The translations under genes and the position numbers were made by a program. From the NCBI GenBank assembly GCA_037903355.1, contig JBAJFE010000014.1:4340001-4404000 (forward strand): a stretch of 64,000 nt of DNA, written 5' to 3'. The notes below the pieces were generated by a model. The model saw only the letters and a program-made list of their open reading frames with translations. It was not told the DNA's origin and made no database searches. Of this stretch, positions 1 through 11,299 are shown in pieces (position 1 is the first letter of the stretch; the number at the start of each line of letters is the position of its first letter). Source of the stretch: Trichuris trichiura. Its lineage: Eukaryota > Nematoda > Enoplea > Trichinellida > Trichuridae.

Positions 1-1000
1 CCCGCGGCAGCAAAAAAGTTACTCAAAGCGATCTTGGCCACTCAGCTTTTAATGACTGCCATGTGGGCATAACTCTTTTTCCTTCCGAGGAGAGTCTTAT
101 CGCATTTAGTGTAAGGAAGAATCTTCGCGTCTGATCACGACGGTAGGCATACAAGAAAAAGAGGACACGTTGTTGTTTTTGATACGGAGTATTCATGGTG
201 CGTCGGTCGTGATCAGTCTTCGTTCGTTTACGTTGCAATAAAGTGTTCATGTGCTGGCGTGAGTGTTAAGTACTAACGTAAAAGGTGAAACAACAATACA
301 TGTCCTTAAAATTCACTTCATTTGGTGTTGAAAATGTCTAACACAACCAGTGGTCAATAAAACGCCTGAAGGGTAGCGAAGCAACGTTACTTGTTTCTTT
401 AAAAATAATCGCTTCCATAAATAACGTACGGGGGGTTTCTCAGTGGCAGTCAGGTTTTGTTCAAACGTCTCCATTGTTAATTAACGATATTCTAATAGCG
501 TCCGAACAAGTTGACACCTTTCGCTGATGCATGCAATACCAGGCACGGCATGGTTGCTTAGGCTTTGGTAAAACAGCCTGAGCACGTCTGTTAAGCAAAT
601 TATTCGACAGTAAGCCTACTTTTCGTCGTACACATGTTGACATAACCCATTAGGCCATTATCAAACTTTTTCAAAGTAGCTTCATTTCGCAACGGGATTT
701 GTTGCATACGAAGTAAGGAAAGTTTTCCATGGATATTGTCGAGCAATACACGTATGAGTGAACTTAGGGCAGACAAGACAAGAGCAATTGAACACCGAGA
801 GCGAGTTGGAGCGGTCCTCGAAAGGCTGGATAAACCAGTACTTGTTTCCTACGCGAGAAACGTTTTTTTCAATATGGTGAAGTAGGACATCGTGCCAGGC
901 AGGCTGCTGTCTCAGCATCCTTTACGATAGCATTGGACCTGCTGCCTCCTCGCGGTAACCATTCCTTATGGTCAAACTAATGCATGTTCGCCCTGTCTCG
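1..1000. other. No gene recognised
   Basis: Short open frames occur on both strands, but none shows a domain, splice pattern or codon signal I can recognise. The right part may be the decayed 5' portion of the Gypsy element that becomes readable from about 1,030. Confidence 0.4.
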
Positions 1001-1029
1001 TGCCTAGTCGTCGTTTATTAGTTGCCATT

Positions 1030-2300
1030 TAAGTTGAGCAGTATAAGGCAAAGAGGCACATGCTATTATATATACAGTGAAGTTTAACCAGTATCTGCAG
1101 TATAGCTTTCCTCAACGGCCAAAAGGCCAAGTTTACTGCACCCACAGAGAGCGCTAGCATGGGCAATGGAACCGTGAGTGATTTGCTCGCGCCTGATGTG
1201 TGTGGCACATGAGTATGAGCTAGTTTATCGACCAGTATAAAAGGTGGCAAACGCAGACGGCCTAAGCAGATTGCTTATACCCATTCCAGCTGGAGATGTT
1301 CCGTCCGAAAACGTTCTCTTTCTTGAAATGGACGTGGAGATGCCGGTAGACACCAAGACAGAACGATTGACGAGACGTGACAACATTTTGTCGCAAGTAA
1401 TGCGCTGGACCATGCGCAGGTAACCAGAGAGGAGAAGCAGACAGACCATTTCCTACCTTTTCATTCAGCGCAGACATTTCAGTACATCGAAACTGTTTAC
1501 TGTGAGGTAGCAACGTGATCATTCCAAAGAATGCGAGAAGCAAAGCTCCCATACTGTTCCATGAGGTGGACCCCGGTGCTGTGCGAATGAAGACGCTAGG
1601 TACGCAGTTGTCTGGTGGCCATAACTAGACAATAACGTTGAAAAAACTGTAAACACTTGCCGCATTTGTCAAGAAACGTGGAATGCACCAGACAAAACAC
1701 AACCGAATCCATGGAAAATGACCAACAAGCCATGGTGACGATTTCATATTAACTCGTCAACCCCCTTTCAAGGGCAGATGTTTTTCATCGTCATTGATTC
1801 CTGCTCTAAGTGGTTGGAAGTGCTACCGGCCGGGACGGCAACAACAGCCACAATCGACAACGTAGCAATGTTGCTTGCTGCTCATGGATCACCGAATGTA
1901 ATGCTTTGAGATAACGAGCCCGCATTTGCTATGGTAGAGTTCATACCAACGAGTGCTATTCGCCATGTCACCATGGCGCCCTATCATCCAGCCTCAAATG
2001 GGCAAGCTGAGCACATGGCTCAATCAATGAAGCAGACGCTTAACAAAGTTACACGCGAAAGTTGGAGTATTCAACTTGCGTCTTTTGTTTCATTTTACTG
2101 CAAATTTCGTGATAGGAGCCAGCCCAACTCCTGCAGGCTGAGGTTGTTATTAGACGACTTCCTCCGGGGCCTCCATGCGACAAGAAAACATTGTCAAGAT
2201 CAAGAGGAACAAAAGAGAGATAGTGAAGAGGAACGCGGGTGTTTCCACCCGGAAGGCAATGTATATATGGGATATTATAATAATGGACGAAGATAGAGCC
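1030..2300 (+). mobile_element. Gypsy-type LTR retrotransposon pol remnant (RNase H to integrase)
   Basis: Read in order on the plus strand, with several stops and frameshifts. An RNase H segment ends in the typical A-N-A-D-G-L-S-R-L near 1,250-1,280. The short linker preceding the integrase follows (1,340-1,440). An H2C2-like zinc region contains DPGAVRMKTLG and C-x2-C-Q (about 1,500-1,680). The integrase core has F-I-V-I-D-S-C-S-K-W-L-E-V (near 1,780-1,830), a degenerate DNEPAF block, and PYHPASNGQAEH (about 1,980-2,010). In-frame stops at about 1,738 and 1,908 show that it is dead. The order RNase H then integrase fits Gypsy/Ty3 rather than Copia. No upstream RT could be read. Confidence 0.8.
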
Positions 2301-2619
2301 CACCGTCAGTCAACTGAGCAACAGGACGTCGATCTTGTTTGCTGTACTTCAGAAGGTGACGACAAACGATGACACGTTAATCAGATCGCAGGAAGGATTC
2401 CGGATGCCAAGGATGACGCGCCTTACGCAAAGGCAGGCTGCGCAGAACTTCACGTGGAAGTTATGGAAGCACATCGTGATCTATCCCGAAAGCAAGACGA
2501 GCCTAACCTTTCAGTACAGTCATTCATCAGCCACGGTGCAACTGTAGACCGTGGAGGTCGACAAGGAACGACGTCAGAGTCGAGAACTCATCAGAGACAG
2601 GTGCCCACATGTCAGGGAA

Positions 2620-2790
2620 ACAGGGAAATATCTTTAAAGGAATTAAGTGTAGCTAGAGGAGAGAGGCGTCGTGTATTCATCTTCTACTCTGACAGTTACT
2701 TATGTAATCTATTATACAACGATGTTGCAGCGGTTGATGAGATACTCGTACAATAAAACGGTGTATTCTACCGGCGCATTACCAGAGACA
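2620..2790 (+). repeat. Possible 3' LTR end of the Gypsy remnant
   Basis: This lies just after the integrase remnant and holds an AATAAA at 2,752-2,757 in a context like an LTR R region. No second LTR copy is in the window, so the borders and the identity as an LTR are inferred only from position. Confidence 0.3.
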
Positions 2791-3487
2791 ATTCACGCAG
2801 CAGATACATAATAGCTCACTATATTTCGCTGTCGATCGCAGGCATGCCACATAATTCTATCAGTTTTCTTGAGTAAAAAGGGAAAGCTTATAGGAACTTT
2901 ACTATGCCTACCGAGCGAAGCCCACGTAACTGAAAACTCAGATAGTCTACTAGCTGTTTTTCTTCTTTCGTTGATAGTAAGCTTTTTTCTCAAGCACGCT
3001 TTTAATATGCGACATGTTACAGGTTAAATTTGAGGTCGTGCCAGAAAGTTACGTATTATAAAAAAGTTCTTTATACTGTCGGGCTATGACAATGTTTGTT
3101 CTTGCTTCGATGTTGATAGCTGCTCAATGTTGCAGGCAGTAACCGGTGAGGTTTTAGGTGACTGAGCCCTAAGGAGATGTATGCTACTCAAGCCTACGAA
3201 AAATGGAAGAAAGCTCGTGTATTACCCACGGCGAGCTTTGGGCTGCTACAATTTGATCTGCGGAGCACACTTAAATTATGGTCAAGCGCAATAAAACGCA
3301 AAATGCTTGTATTTAAACAGGGTAATTTAGATGTGTTTACAAAGACAAAGGGCACCCTGACGTGTTTTTAATCTGTTGGGCACTTTAAAGTAAATAGTTT
3401 ACTTTAAACTTGACTGTTATTTGGCTAATATTATCTATTGGCACTACTGTCAACTGGACAGTAGAACAGGCCCAAAGATTGTCAGAA

Positions 3488-4112
3488 ATGAAAGGCCGTC
3501 CCAGAGGAAACAAATCTGATACGCTGTGCGTCAAGTGCTGCAGCAGAGATGCACCCATATCAAAGTCTGGCCTATGCCAGAAATGCACTGCTGCATCCCA
3601 GAAAAGAGATAAGGGTACAGTCGCGGATACTGTCACGACGAAGGTAGGAAAGAATTCGGGAATCAGAATTGAGCTGCAGCGCAATTCGCTGCCCAACAGT
3701 CGCGTCAGAGAGAGCTATGAAAACAATGGTTCTCCTAACACTTCTGGAAAACGAGAAGAAAACCGTAACGACAATTCTGTTTCGGTTATGAATAACAGTT
3801 CAGAAATTGTTTCTTCAAGCTTGCGTGTTATAGATTAACGAAGAAGAAAGCATAAAGTCAGAAAGCGTCCGTGGTACAAGCACGAAAAACGGACAGACGA
3901 ACAAAAATGCGGAAAACTGCAAGAACCGATGCGTAATGTGTGGAAAGAAGCTTGGCGTTATTGCTTTTGAGTGCTACTGCGGGAAGGCATTCTGCAATAT
4001 GCATAGAATGCCAGAAGATCACAAATGCACATTTGACTTCAAAAAATTAGGCAGGGAAATGGTTCGAAAAAATAACCCTAAAATTCTCCCTCGTAAAATA
4101 GAAAAATTGTAA
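3488..4112 (+). pseudogene. A20/AN1 zinc-finger protein (ZFAND5/6-like), intronless, one frameshift
   Basis: Starting at ATG 3,488, an A20-type finger uses Cys 14, 18, 30 and 33 (spacing C-x3-C-x11-C-x2-C). A Ser/Asn-rich linker follows. The frame then hits TAA at 3,836-3,838. Dropping one T at 3,835/3,836 continues the frame without loss into a full AN1 finger (about 3,930-4,060) with C-x2-C, C-x-C, C-x4-C-x2-H and H-x-C, then the usual basic tail ending K-I-E-K-L and TAA. The total is about 207 residues, the family's normal length. Family members bind ubiquitin chains and link stress or NF-kB signalling to proteasomes. The lack of introns, in a region where other genes are heavily split, suggests a retrocopy. 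The frameshift could also be a sequencing error, or this may be an active intronless gene. Confidence 0.75.
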
Positions 4113-5665
4113 CATGCACAACGTTCGCTTGCTTGCACTCTGTCTTCGTTAAATTCTTCTTGAATTCGCTTCGGTGACTTCGTACTCCCTGATTATTTAC
4201 TGACATTGTTCGAACAAATCTTATTTACTTATTTGATAGCAATATGCCTGTCTAAAAGCTCAATGTTTTTGCTTTCCATGTTCAGCCTTTCAAGAATCAA
4301 GAAATTAAGGAGACATGCCCTGACAGCGTATGCACCACGCAAATGGAGTCTTAAGAGGCACGTACATTTTCACATTTACCATCTCAGGGTTTCTCCAAAA
4401 ATTCAATATGTAACGATTTCTTAGTGTCTTACGGACAAAACATGAAACGTATTCCCAAGCTGCAATCTCTGAAGCTGCACGCTGAAGCGAAAAGGTCTAT
4501 TTTCCGTCCAAGTATTGTTTTCAATGGCTTTGTCCTATTGAGCAGTCCGAAGGAGTAAAATCATGTGCGAATAAAAGATTTTTACTTCACACTGGCTGCT
4601 CAATAGAATGAAGCTACCTAAAACAAAACTAAGAGACAGAAACTCTGTTACTGAAGAAGCTACTTCCCGTCCTGGTAGAATTTATGACTTTCGTTGTAAG
4701 TTTTGGGTAGACAAAGACAGAACTGAACTTTGAAAATGACGTTTATGTCTGACCTTCGCAAATCAGGAACGAACCTATGCACTAGCTCTGGTTAACTGAT
4801 CTATAGCCAGTACAACTCGACTCGGCGACAGTGACCGGGATGGCCGAAACGTTGTAGATATATAACGCATTAATCAGCCTTGAGAGTCTCTTAAGCATAT
4901 TTACCAACTCAGCCATGGCTATGAATTGGTAAATATGTTTAAGAGGCACTGCTATGCACTGGCTTTTATCATATATTCTACGTTATTGGTGAATTAAATA
5001 GTCATAGGCAATCAGAAGATTGCAAGTCAGTTGAACCGAGCTGGAGACGCAGATTACGACAGGTATTAATTAAAAGATTCTCAAGACCCAAGCAAGGAGC
5101 CGCCAAAACATGTCGTAACGAAAATGCTACGAAGCCAAAAGAATGGACATTATTTGCCAGCGTTTACTGATACTGAGCCACGGGAACTAATCTGTTCCAA
5201 TCCCATGCCAAATGGCATCCTCTAAAAAATAAATGTATGTGCCAAACAACTTCTTAACACGACGGATCACGTCGTTTTTCGGAGCGCCATCGTTTCTCTT
5301 CCAACCTTTTCCTCGCAGCATTAATTTGCCTAAATTTAAAGAAGCATTTAAATCAGCTCGTACAAAGTTTTGGTCATTTGAGCATACAATCCGCAGCCAA
5401 AATAAGCGAATGATTTAGTGAGCGTCCAAATTACAAAATAGTTACCGCCATTTTATTTTTGCAAGAGTTTCTTCGGAAAGGCCGCCGACATTTACTTTCT
5501 TTTCCGACTGCCGAATGGAATATCGAAGCTTGTCCAAGCAATCAGCAAGGTTTAAATGCTGCGAACGGGTTCGCTCGCTACGGATACACAGGAATCCGTC
5601 TTTTGTTACCCTGTGTGCATACTGAAAAGTTCATCACAAATTCACTACTTTGAAGATCTTTAACG
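4113..5665. other. Intergenic; one inverted repeat, no gene seen
   Basis: No convincing coding signal. A hairpin-forming inverted repeat lies at about 4,853-4,985. Its inner arms are roughly 20 bp around 4,888-4,944. Just left of it is the string GGCCGAAACGTTG (about 4,842-4,856), which resembles the 3' half of the hammerhead-like repeats elsewhere in this window. Confidence 0.4.
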
Positions 5666-5998
5666 CAGCCAGTCTCAACCTCTTCTCCGCTGGGCCTCCA
5701 TTGGAAGGTGTCCTCAGGTGCCAAACCCCCTTTTCCTTTTGGTCAATTAACTTTTGCGTTTTTTGTATAGCAGTCAATTAGTTTTTAACGGCAGGCAATC
5801 AAGAAAATCTGTGATTCGAAAAGCAGATTCGTATAGAGGATTGGCATAAGTTCTTACATTTCTGATATATCTAACTACGCATGTCCTAATAAGAAATCTC
5901 AGCCCCCTTGACGGCCTCCTGCCCCTTACCCTCTGAAAAATTTTCGATTTCTGCCCTCCCCTCTCCGGGGGCACCAGGTTCCACGTTGAGAATGGCTG
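5666..5998. mobile_element. hAT-type MITE, copy 1
   Basis: The ends are short inverted repeats (left CAGCCAGTCTCAAC, right GTTGAGAATGGCTG). The flanks are an 8-bp target duplication with one mismatch, ctttaacg on the left (5,658-5,665) and ctttaatg on the right (5,999-6,006). The 8-bp duplication and CAG...CTG termini fit the hAT superfamily. There is no transposase inside. The same element recurs at 58,077-58,511. Confidence 0.8.
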
Positions 5999-7150
5999 CT
6001 TTAATGGAGGAAAAAATTACATCCTCAATCAACTGCTGCTTTATTTTGTCCGGAATCCAGTCTGCGGAGGCTAAATGAAAACGAACGTCAACCCGAGTAC
6101 ATCCTAAAAATTAAGGCATGAACTTTGTCAAAATAAATCTAACGAGAACTTACGCTTGTTTACATTTTGTCCTCCTGGTGCACTGCTTGTTCCGCAAGAA
6201 ATTTTCAGTTGTTTTATCGGAATATAGCCGTTGAAAGATGAATCGTCACTGGGAGAAGGGGAGGTCTAAATCTAATTCAGTGGCAGGCGTAATAAGACAA
6301 AAAACTTTCCCACCGCGTAATTATCCGTAATGGGTTCACTATTCTGATAGAGAATGGCTGGATTGTATCGAGATCCATAAAAGCAAGTTTTGCTTGCGAA
6401 ACGGCAGAATAGCTTACCAACAACTTTTTTGCAACTCATTTTTCTGATACGCCAGGACGAGATTATCCTGGTCTAACACTCGCTCGCTGAAAAGCTTTGT
6501 TAAAATTTTGTTGAATGACAAAGAACTAACAATAAATTTGAAAGCAGGTTCTAACAATGCCAACATACTGTATGCGCTTCAGCCAACAATAATTGAACGA
6601 AAGTTAAAGTGCTATGCCGCAACAAACACAGCACGAGTATGAAATCTCATGGCCCTTTAAGCAGGCTTCTGTATTCCATATAATTGGAAGGAAATTTACC
6701 GTAAAACAGAATGTGCGATGCATCTCACAAAAATGGCATGTTTTCAAAAGGTCAGATATAAATCCTTTATTTTCGTATGTTCATTCCGCTGATTAACACG
6801 CATGCAGTCTCAGCTGTCACTTGTAATTCCAATCAGCATCAGCAATTGTGAATGCATCTCTGTAGTTGCATGTATCAAGGTTGAATATTGCAATAAACAA
6901 ATGTTAAAGCAGTAAAGCAAAGAAAATACAAACCGCTGAGCAAAAGATTCATATCACCTGACGGAACACGCACTCTGACCGTTAAATAATCTTACTTCAA
7001 TTCATTTCACAAAAAGGACCAAACTTCTATGCTAATTGAAGAAATGTGAGCTCTAAAACCTGCGTTTTGTCATTAACAATGGACAATGCACCCACTGCCT
7101 GGTGTTTATGGAGAAAGGAAACTGTCTTTCCAGCGGGAGTGAAATGTGGT
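5999..7150. other. Intergenic, no gene seen
   Basis: AT-rich with short random frames only. I see no domains or repeats apart from the flanking MITE and the U6 gene further right. Confidence 0.4.
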
Positions 7151-7190
7151 TATGTGAACCTGTTAGAGTAATGTTGCGTTTATTACGGAT

Positions 7191-7200
7191 TTATATAATA
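7191..7200 (+). promoter_or_regulatory. TATA element of the U6 gene
   Basis: TTATATAATA lies about 25 bases upstream of the U6 start, the position expected for the TATA box of an RNA polymerase III type 3 snRNA promoter. A proximal sequence element should lie about 30-40 bases further upstream, but I cannot assign it without knowing the organism. Confidence 0.6.
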
Positions 7201-7216
7201 ACTTTAAAGAAGCTAA

Positions 7217-7231
7217 GTGTCCATTCCATGG

Positions 7232-7271
<40 letters not shown>

Positions 7272-7320
7272 GGCCCCTGCGCAAGGATGACACGCAAATT
7301 CGTGAAGCGTTCCAAAATTT
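7217..7320 (+). ncRNA. U6: U6 spliceosomal snRNA
   Basis: The conserved central part of U6 is present without change: ATATACTAAAATTGGAACG, the ACAGAGA box, the AGCATGGCCCCTGC segment that pairs with U4, and the internal stem-loop region through GATGACACGCAAATTCGTG. The 5' end is a species-specific hairpin (GTCCAT...ATGGAC) in place of the vertebrate sequence, so pairing is kept. It ends at a run of four T (7,318-7,321), a minimal Pol III terminator. U6 is the catalytic RNA of the spliceosome. With an upstream TATA in place and an intact core, this could be a functional gene rather than a U6 pseudogene. Confidence 0.93.
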
Positions 7321-7329
7321 TGACGTCTT

Positions 7330-8260
7330 TTTGTGGTGTAAGAGCAAGGGGCTCACTTGAGCAGCCACGAGTTGATATTTCAGAGCATGGAAAGTCGGTA
7401 TTTGCAATTATTCGGCCGCAAAGGTATATATTGAACACATGATATGACGTAACGAGCCACCCTAAACTTCCATATCAGCTGTCAACTGCCACGTGGTACC
7501 GTTTATTTCCGCAAACTTATCGCTGCTTTCTGGAATAAGCGGTTTCCGTTGTGAGCGATTTTCCTAATAATCAAGAGATTGGATGTGCTAATAGAGGATA
7601 AAAGCAAACGTAGATCGCATGGGGTTCGTGCTTTTTCAAACACCAGGGTAATTCGAAGAATAAACTAAGTATCATCAGAATGAATTCGAAAGCTGAGTCG
7701 ACGGCCCGATGTTAGATCTGACAGCTGACGTCCCTGCTAGATTTGGTCGGGTGGAGGAGCTTGGAGACGGTAAGGCATGAGTCAGTGAATAACAACGGTG
7801 CTCAGATGACGGGTCGCGATTCTACCCGAACGCTTCGCTTTCCCCTGGACAATGAACAGCGCGCTGAAAAGGGGTTTCCTTCACCGCAGAAAACGAAGAA
7901 TTAACAAACGGTGAGTTAAAAATAAAATAAAGTAGGAACAATATTATTGCATTGAAAATGAAGCTCCTTCTAATGGGCGCGTGAAAGAACATAATGGTAA
8001 TACGGTGAAAGAATTCTTTCATGCAATGAAGATAGGAACCGGCGTTTTCCGAAAGCTTCGCCAAATAAGTTTAGCGGCTAGCACCTCCATATCACCACTA
8101 CGTTCTAGGAACAATATTAAACTTGAAAGTAAACAAATAACAATCGGGATAAAAACAAAAAAATTAAAATAAAGTAAAAGTGAAAGAGAAGTGTGAGGGA
8201 GGTAATTGAATTCGGTTGTTCTGAGTTAAGGATACAGATCTCAAGAACAGCTGCCATTGC
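7330..8260. other. Intergenic, no gene seen
   Basis: No gene is recognised. A weak, strongly decayed hammerhead-like string (GATGACGGGTC...ACCCGAACGC) lies at about 7,806-7,840. It resembles the repeat family listed separately. Confidence 0.35.
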
Positions 8261-8299
8261 TTGAACAAAGGACCCCATAGGTCACTTATTCCAACGGTG

Positions 8300-9460
8300 T
8301 TATTTCGGTTAATGGTTGCAGTTGTGACGTAAGCATAGCGCTTGTTTAGTTTTTCTAAGCTGAAACGAGCGTTCTTTGCAGATAGTTCTCAATTGTAGAC
8401 AATCTGAAACAATATTCATATTGGCCTTACGATGGCAGATGCTTTCAGAGCTCGTTCCGTCCGTGCGGTAAGATCTGATATTGACTACCATTCTCTGTGT
8501 CTGACGGTCTTTCCATTTGGTTAGTCCACGGTGTTTATGCTTGTCGTCAGGTTTCTAGTAAAATCCCTACATCTCTTGCACAGGCTTTGTCCTATTTCTC
8601 CTGTTTAAGAGGATGGGTAAGAACCTTTTATTTCACAAGACACCTGGATTATGCGGCGCCAATATTTTAATTTCGTTGCTCGGTAACGGGGAGTAGATGT
8701 AGCAGGCTTTTCGAATCATACGTTGATGTTATGAGACTCCAAAAGTTGTCTAATCTTTCCTCCCAACCCCACGACGTAAGGAAGGATTACATTTACTCCT
8801 GTAGATATTTCCACCTTAGGAATAAAAGTAAGGCTGAGCTTTCGCTCGATGCTTGAGCTAATGAAACCAACCGGAAAGACTCTAGTTTTTCTTCATCCCT
8901 GAATTCGAATCATATATCGCAATTGAACGGCTTATCATGCCTCTGAAGACGCCGCTAATGAAACAGTGGTGTTGATGTGGCTGGAAGTTAGGTGTCTACC
9001 AAACTGTATGGGCTTTTATTGTATAGTAAATTTTAATCCGTCAAGAGACCTGATGATCAAGCTGTCTAGTAAGGGTAGTCTTCCGTTTTCTTTTCTTTCT
9101 AAAGCAAAAGTGGCATTTTCAGGAAACTTTTGCTTGAAGGGTTTGTTTGCAACGTGACGCGTGTTCTACAACAGCAGATGCCTGTATTACTTTTCCCATG
9201 GTGATTTGTGGGTCCAATATTGGTCTTCCACAGTGTCTTGTAAGGTTGTTGCCGTTTTTGAGAATGTTTTTTGCGTTGTTATAAGTGGTTAGCCCCCTTA
9301 TGTGTTCATTGAGTCTATGTTCTAAGGTGTTGCCCGTTTCCCCAATGTGCACTCCTGAACAAGGACATTTGATTGCGTAGACTAACCCTGTCCTTTTGTT
9401 TTCTGGGATTTTTGTCTTTTTGATTTAAGCAAAAGTTTTATGCTATGAAAGCAATGTACG
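8300..9460 (-). mobile_element. Scrambled Penelope-like retroelement fragments
   Basis: On the minus strand a GIY-YIG endonuclease piece (about 9,420-9,119) shows H-I-G-E-T-G-N-T-L-E-H-R-L-N-E-H. Next to it, about 9,125-8,940, is an RT piece with N-G-R-L-P-L-L-D-S-L-I and a decayed Y-R-K-P-T-like block. Further left is a piece like the C-terminal end. In Penelope-like elements the RT precedes the endonuclease. Here the order is reversed, so these are rearranged or separately inserted fragments. Many stops are present. Confidence 0.7.
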
Positions 9461-9469
9461 CTTACGAAA

Positions 9470-10290
9470 AATTAAGGAAGCCTTTTGCATGAGAAACAAC
9501 ACAACATACAATCGAGATCAAGGAGCGGAAATAAATGAACTGTGGACAGATATTGTCTCCCGCTCGAATTGCTGCTCGCTAAACTAAATGGGTACACAAC
9601 CACTGGAACAAGTGTAAAGAAACCACAAAATTACTTACGCAAAGTACCATGGTTAGGAAGATCAGATTAAGGTACATGGAACAAACAAACCCATGGAACC
9701 AACATACAATGAATTACATACATGGAGCCAAAAAATGGGTTAGACATAAAAGAACAATGAAGAGGAATTTTATAAAAAACTTAACGAACCACATGGAAAA
9801 TGGCAAATTGTTTGCACAATTAGAGAACAAACCCAGCTGATCAAAAATGGTTGTAAGGTCTTCTACGGCTTTTCCCGTTTTTTTCATTGTGCTGTTATCT
9901 GTAATTAAACTAAAACAATTGCTCTACCAACGGATGGATGAGATCAAAAATGATTACAACACAAAGGAGCAAAGAAAAACGTTTGGAAAACGAATTAACT
10001 ATATGAATAATGGCAACATATACACACAACAGCGAAACAGCTAGCTGACAGACAGAGAAGAACTCCAAAGCCGACTTTAAAACACCTGCCTTTAAACAGC
10101 TACAACACTTTGTACGTCATCCAAGCCATTACTCATTACACCAATTTAAGACCGCTGAAGACGGGTCGCGTTTGACCCGAAAGCTCCGGAAGATTGGAAG
10201 TAAAACTTTTCAACGGGACAAACATTCCGTAGAAAAAGAAGATGAAACTCTATAGTCCCGTACCAAAAAGCTATATCTACATGACTCCGT
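9470..10290 (+). repeat. Penelope-type terminal unit with hammerhead-like core
   Basis: About 800 bases. The left part (9,500-9,640) matches 45,800-45,960. The middle matches 48,100-48,200, with the shared string GCTGACAGACAGAGAA. The right part carries the hammerhead-like core at 10,151-10,190, then AACGGGACAAAC and a TCCGTA...GAA tail common to all family copies. I read it as one intact copy of the same unit that is split by a Tigger insertion near 46-48 kb. Confidence 0.6.
10151..10190 (+). ncRNA. Hammerhead-like ribozyme motif, family 2
   Basis: Core CTGAAGA (10,155-10,161), then stem II GGGTC/GACCC around a 6-nt loop, then GAAA, then GCTC. Read as a type I hammerhead, A15.1 and U16.1 close a 2-nt GC (palindromic AGCT), C is base 17, and CGG after it pairs with CCG before the core as stem I. 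One C between A9 and stem II is extra relative to the canonical core, or pairs with G12. Such short palindromic stem III forms are known to work as dimers in Penelope-like elements. Activity is not shown here. Confidence 0.6.
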
Positions 10291-10499
10291 TTCTTGCAAG
10301 ATCATTAAGCGTAGCCTCTCATGCCTTGCGACAGAGCTTTCCTTGAACGAGCATTTCTTGTCCAAGTAGCCTGCTCGTAAAACGTTGGCAACACAACTGT
10401 CAGTGATCTTGTCCCATCAGTTCTTCACTCAAGTCACAACGTTTTGCAACCTGGGATTCATAAAGTTTCCACGCTGATTTCTCTCCATTTTATTCTCGA

Positions 10500-11290
10500 T
10501 TTAGTAGTTGATTTCACTACGCAAATTGTATTTAAATGGCTTGTTTATTTCAATATTAAGAGTCTGGAGATAGGCAGTCATTCCTGCAGGAATCATTACC
10601 TGATCTATTCTTCTCTCTGAAAAAAAGTTCTTCATCTCTTTAGAGCGGTGAATGCTGGCTGAATCACAGACTACCATCCCTCTTTGGTCACCTTGCAAAA
10701 TAGGTGGCAGCATTAAATCGACTCATTTCCTTATAACTGACTGTGTTCACCAGGCTTTTTCGGTTTGAAGAACATAAATACCTGAAACACGCTCAATTTC
10801 GTTTTTCTTTCCCTCTGCAACGATTAGCGGAGGGATATTCTTTCCGTTCACACAAATTGCCAAAATGCAGGTGACACGCGCACTTTCATAACCAGCTGAA
10901 GGAATGTAGATTGACGAAGCTCCCCTACGAAGTCAATGAAATTGTTGGCCCATAAACACTGCAGTTTCATCCATAGCAGTCATATGGGCAGTTGGTATTA
11001 AAAAAAATTGATTCTGTCAACAAAGGACTTGAATGCGAATGCACGTTTAATAATTTCATTATCATCAAGCTTGAACAATGTTGTCGATCTCCTTAGTGAC
11101 AGTTCGTGTCGCTGAAGGAAGCTATCCAGCCAGTGCTGTGACGCTTTGAATTTTTCTGCGGATATCTCTAGGTGTGATGCCATTGCAAGTGCGAATGCCT
11201 GAACGTCAGATCTGCGCACAATGAAAGCCTGTGCTTTCCTGTCAGCAATCCATTCACAAATGATGTCCTCAAGCTGACGAAATAATGGCT
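10500..11290 (-). mobile_element. pogo/Tigger-type transposase remnant
   Basis: The minus strand reads, with stops and frameshifts, a CENP-B-like DNA-binding part (about 11,280-11,000; W-L-D-S-F-L-Q-R-H-E-L-S-L-R-R). A DDE part follows with M-D-E-T-A-V-F (about 10,970), V-N-G-K-N-I-P-P-L-I-V-A-E-G-K-K (about 10,860-10,800) and V-C-D-S-A-S-I-H (about 10,670). The D-x-x-x-x-H catalytic context and the block order match the Tc1/mariner-pogo superfamily. It is dead. A possible right end with terminal-repeat-like sequence lies near 11,760-11,875; no matching left end was found. Confidence 0.7.
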
Positions 11291-11299
11291 GCCGACCTG

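Noticed and set aside
9649..10044. Two adjacent plus-strand frames of 63 and 65 residues
   Set aside because: They lie inside the Penelope-type terminal unit; composition is AT-rich Lys/Asn and is not conserved as protein in the 48-kb copy.
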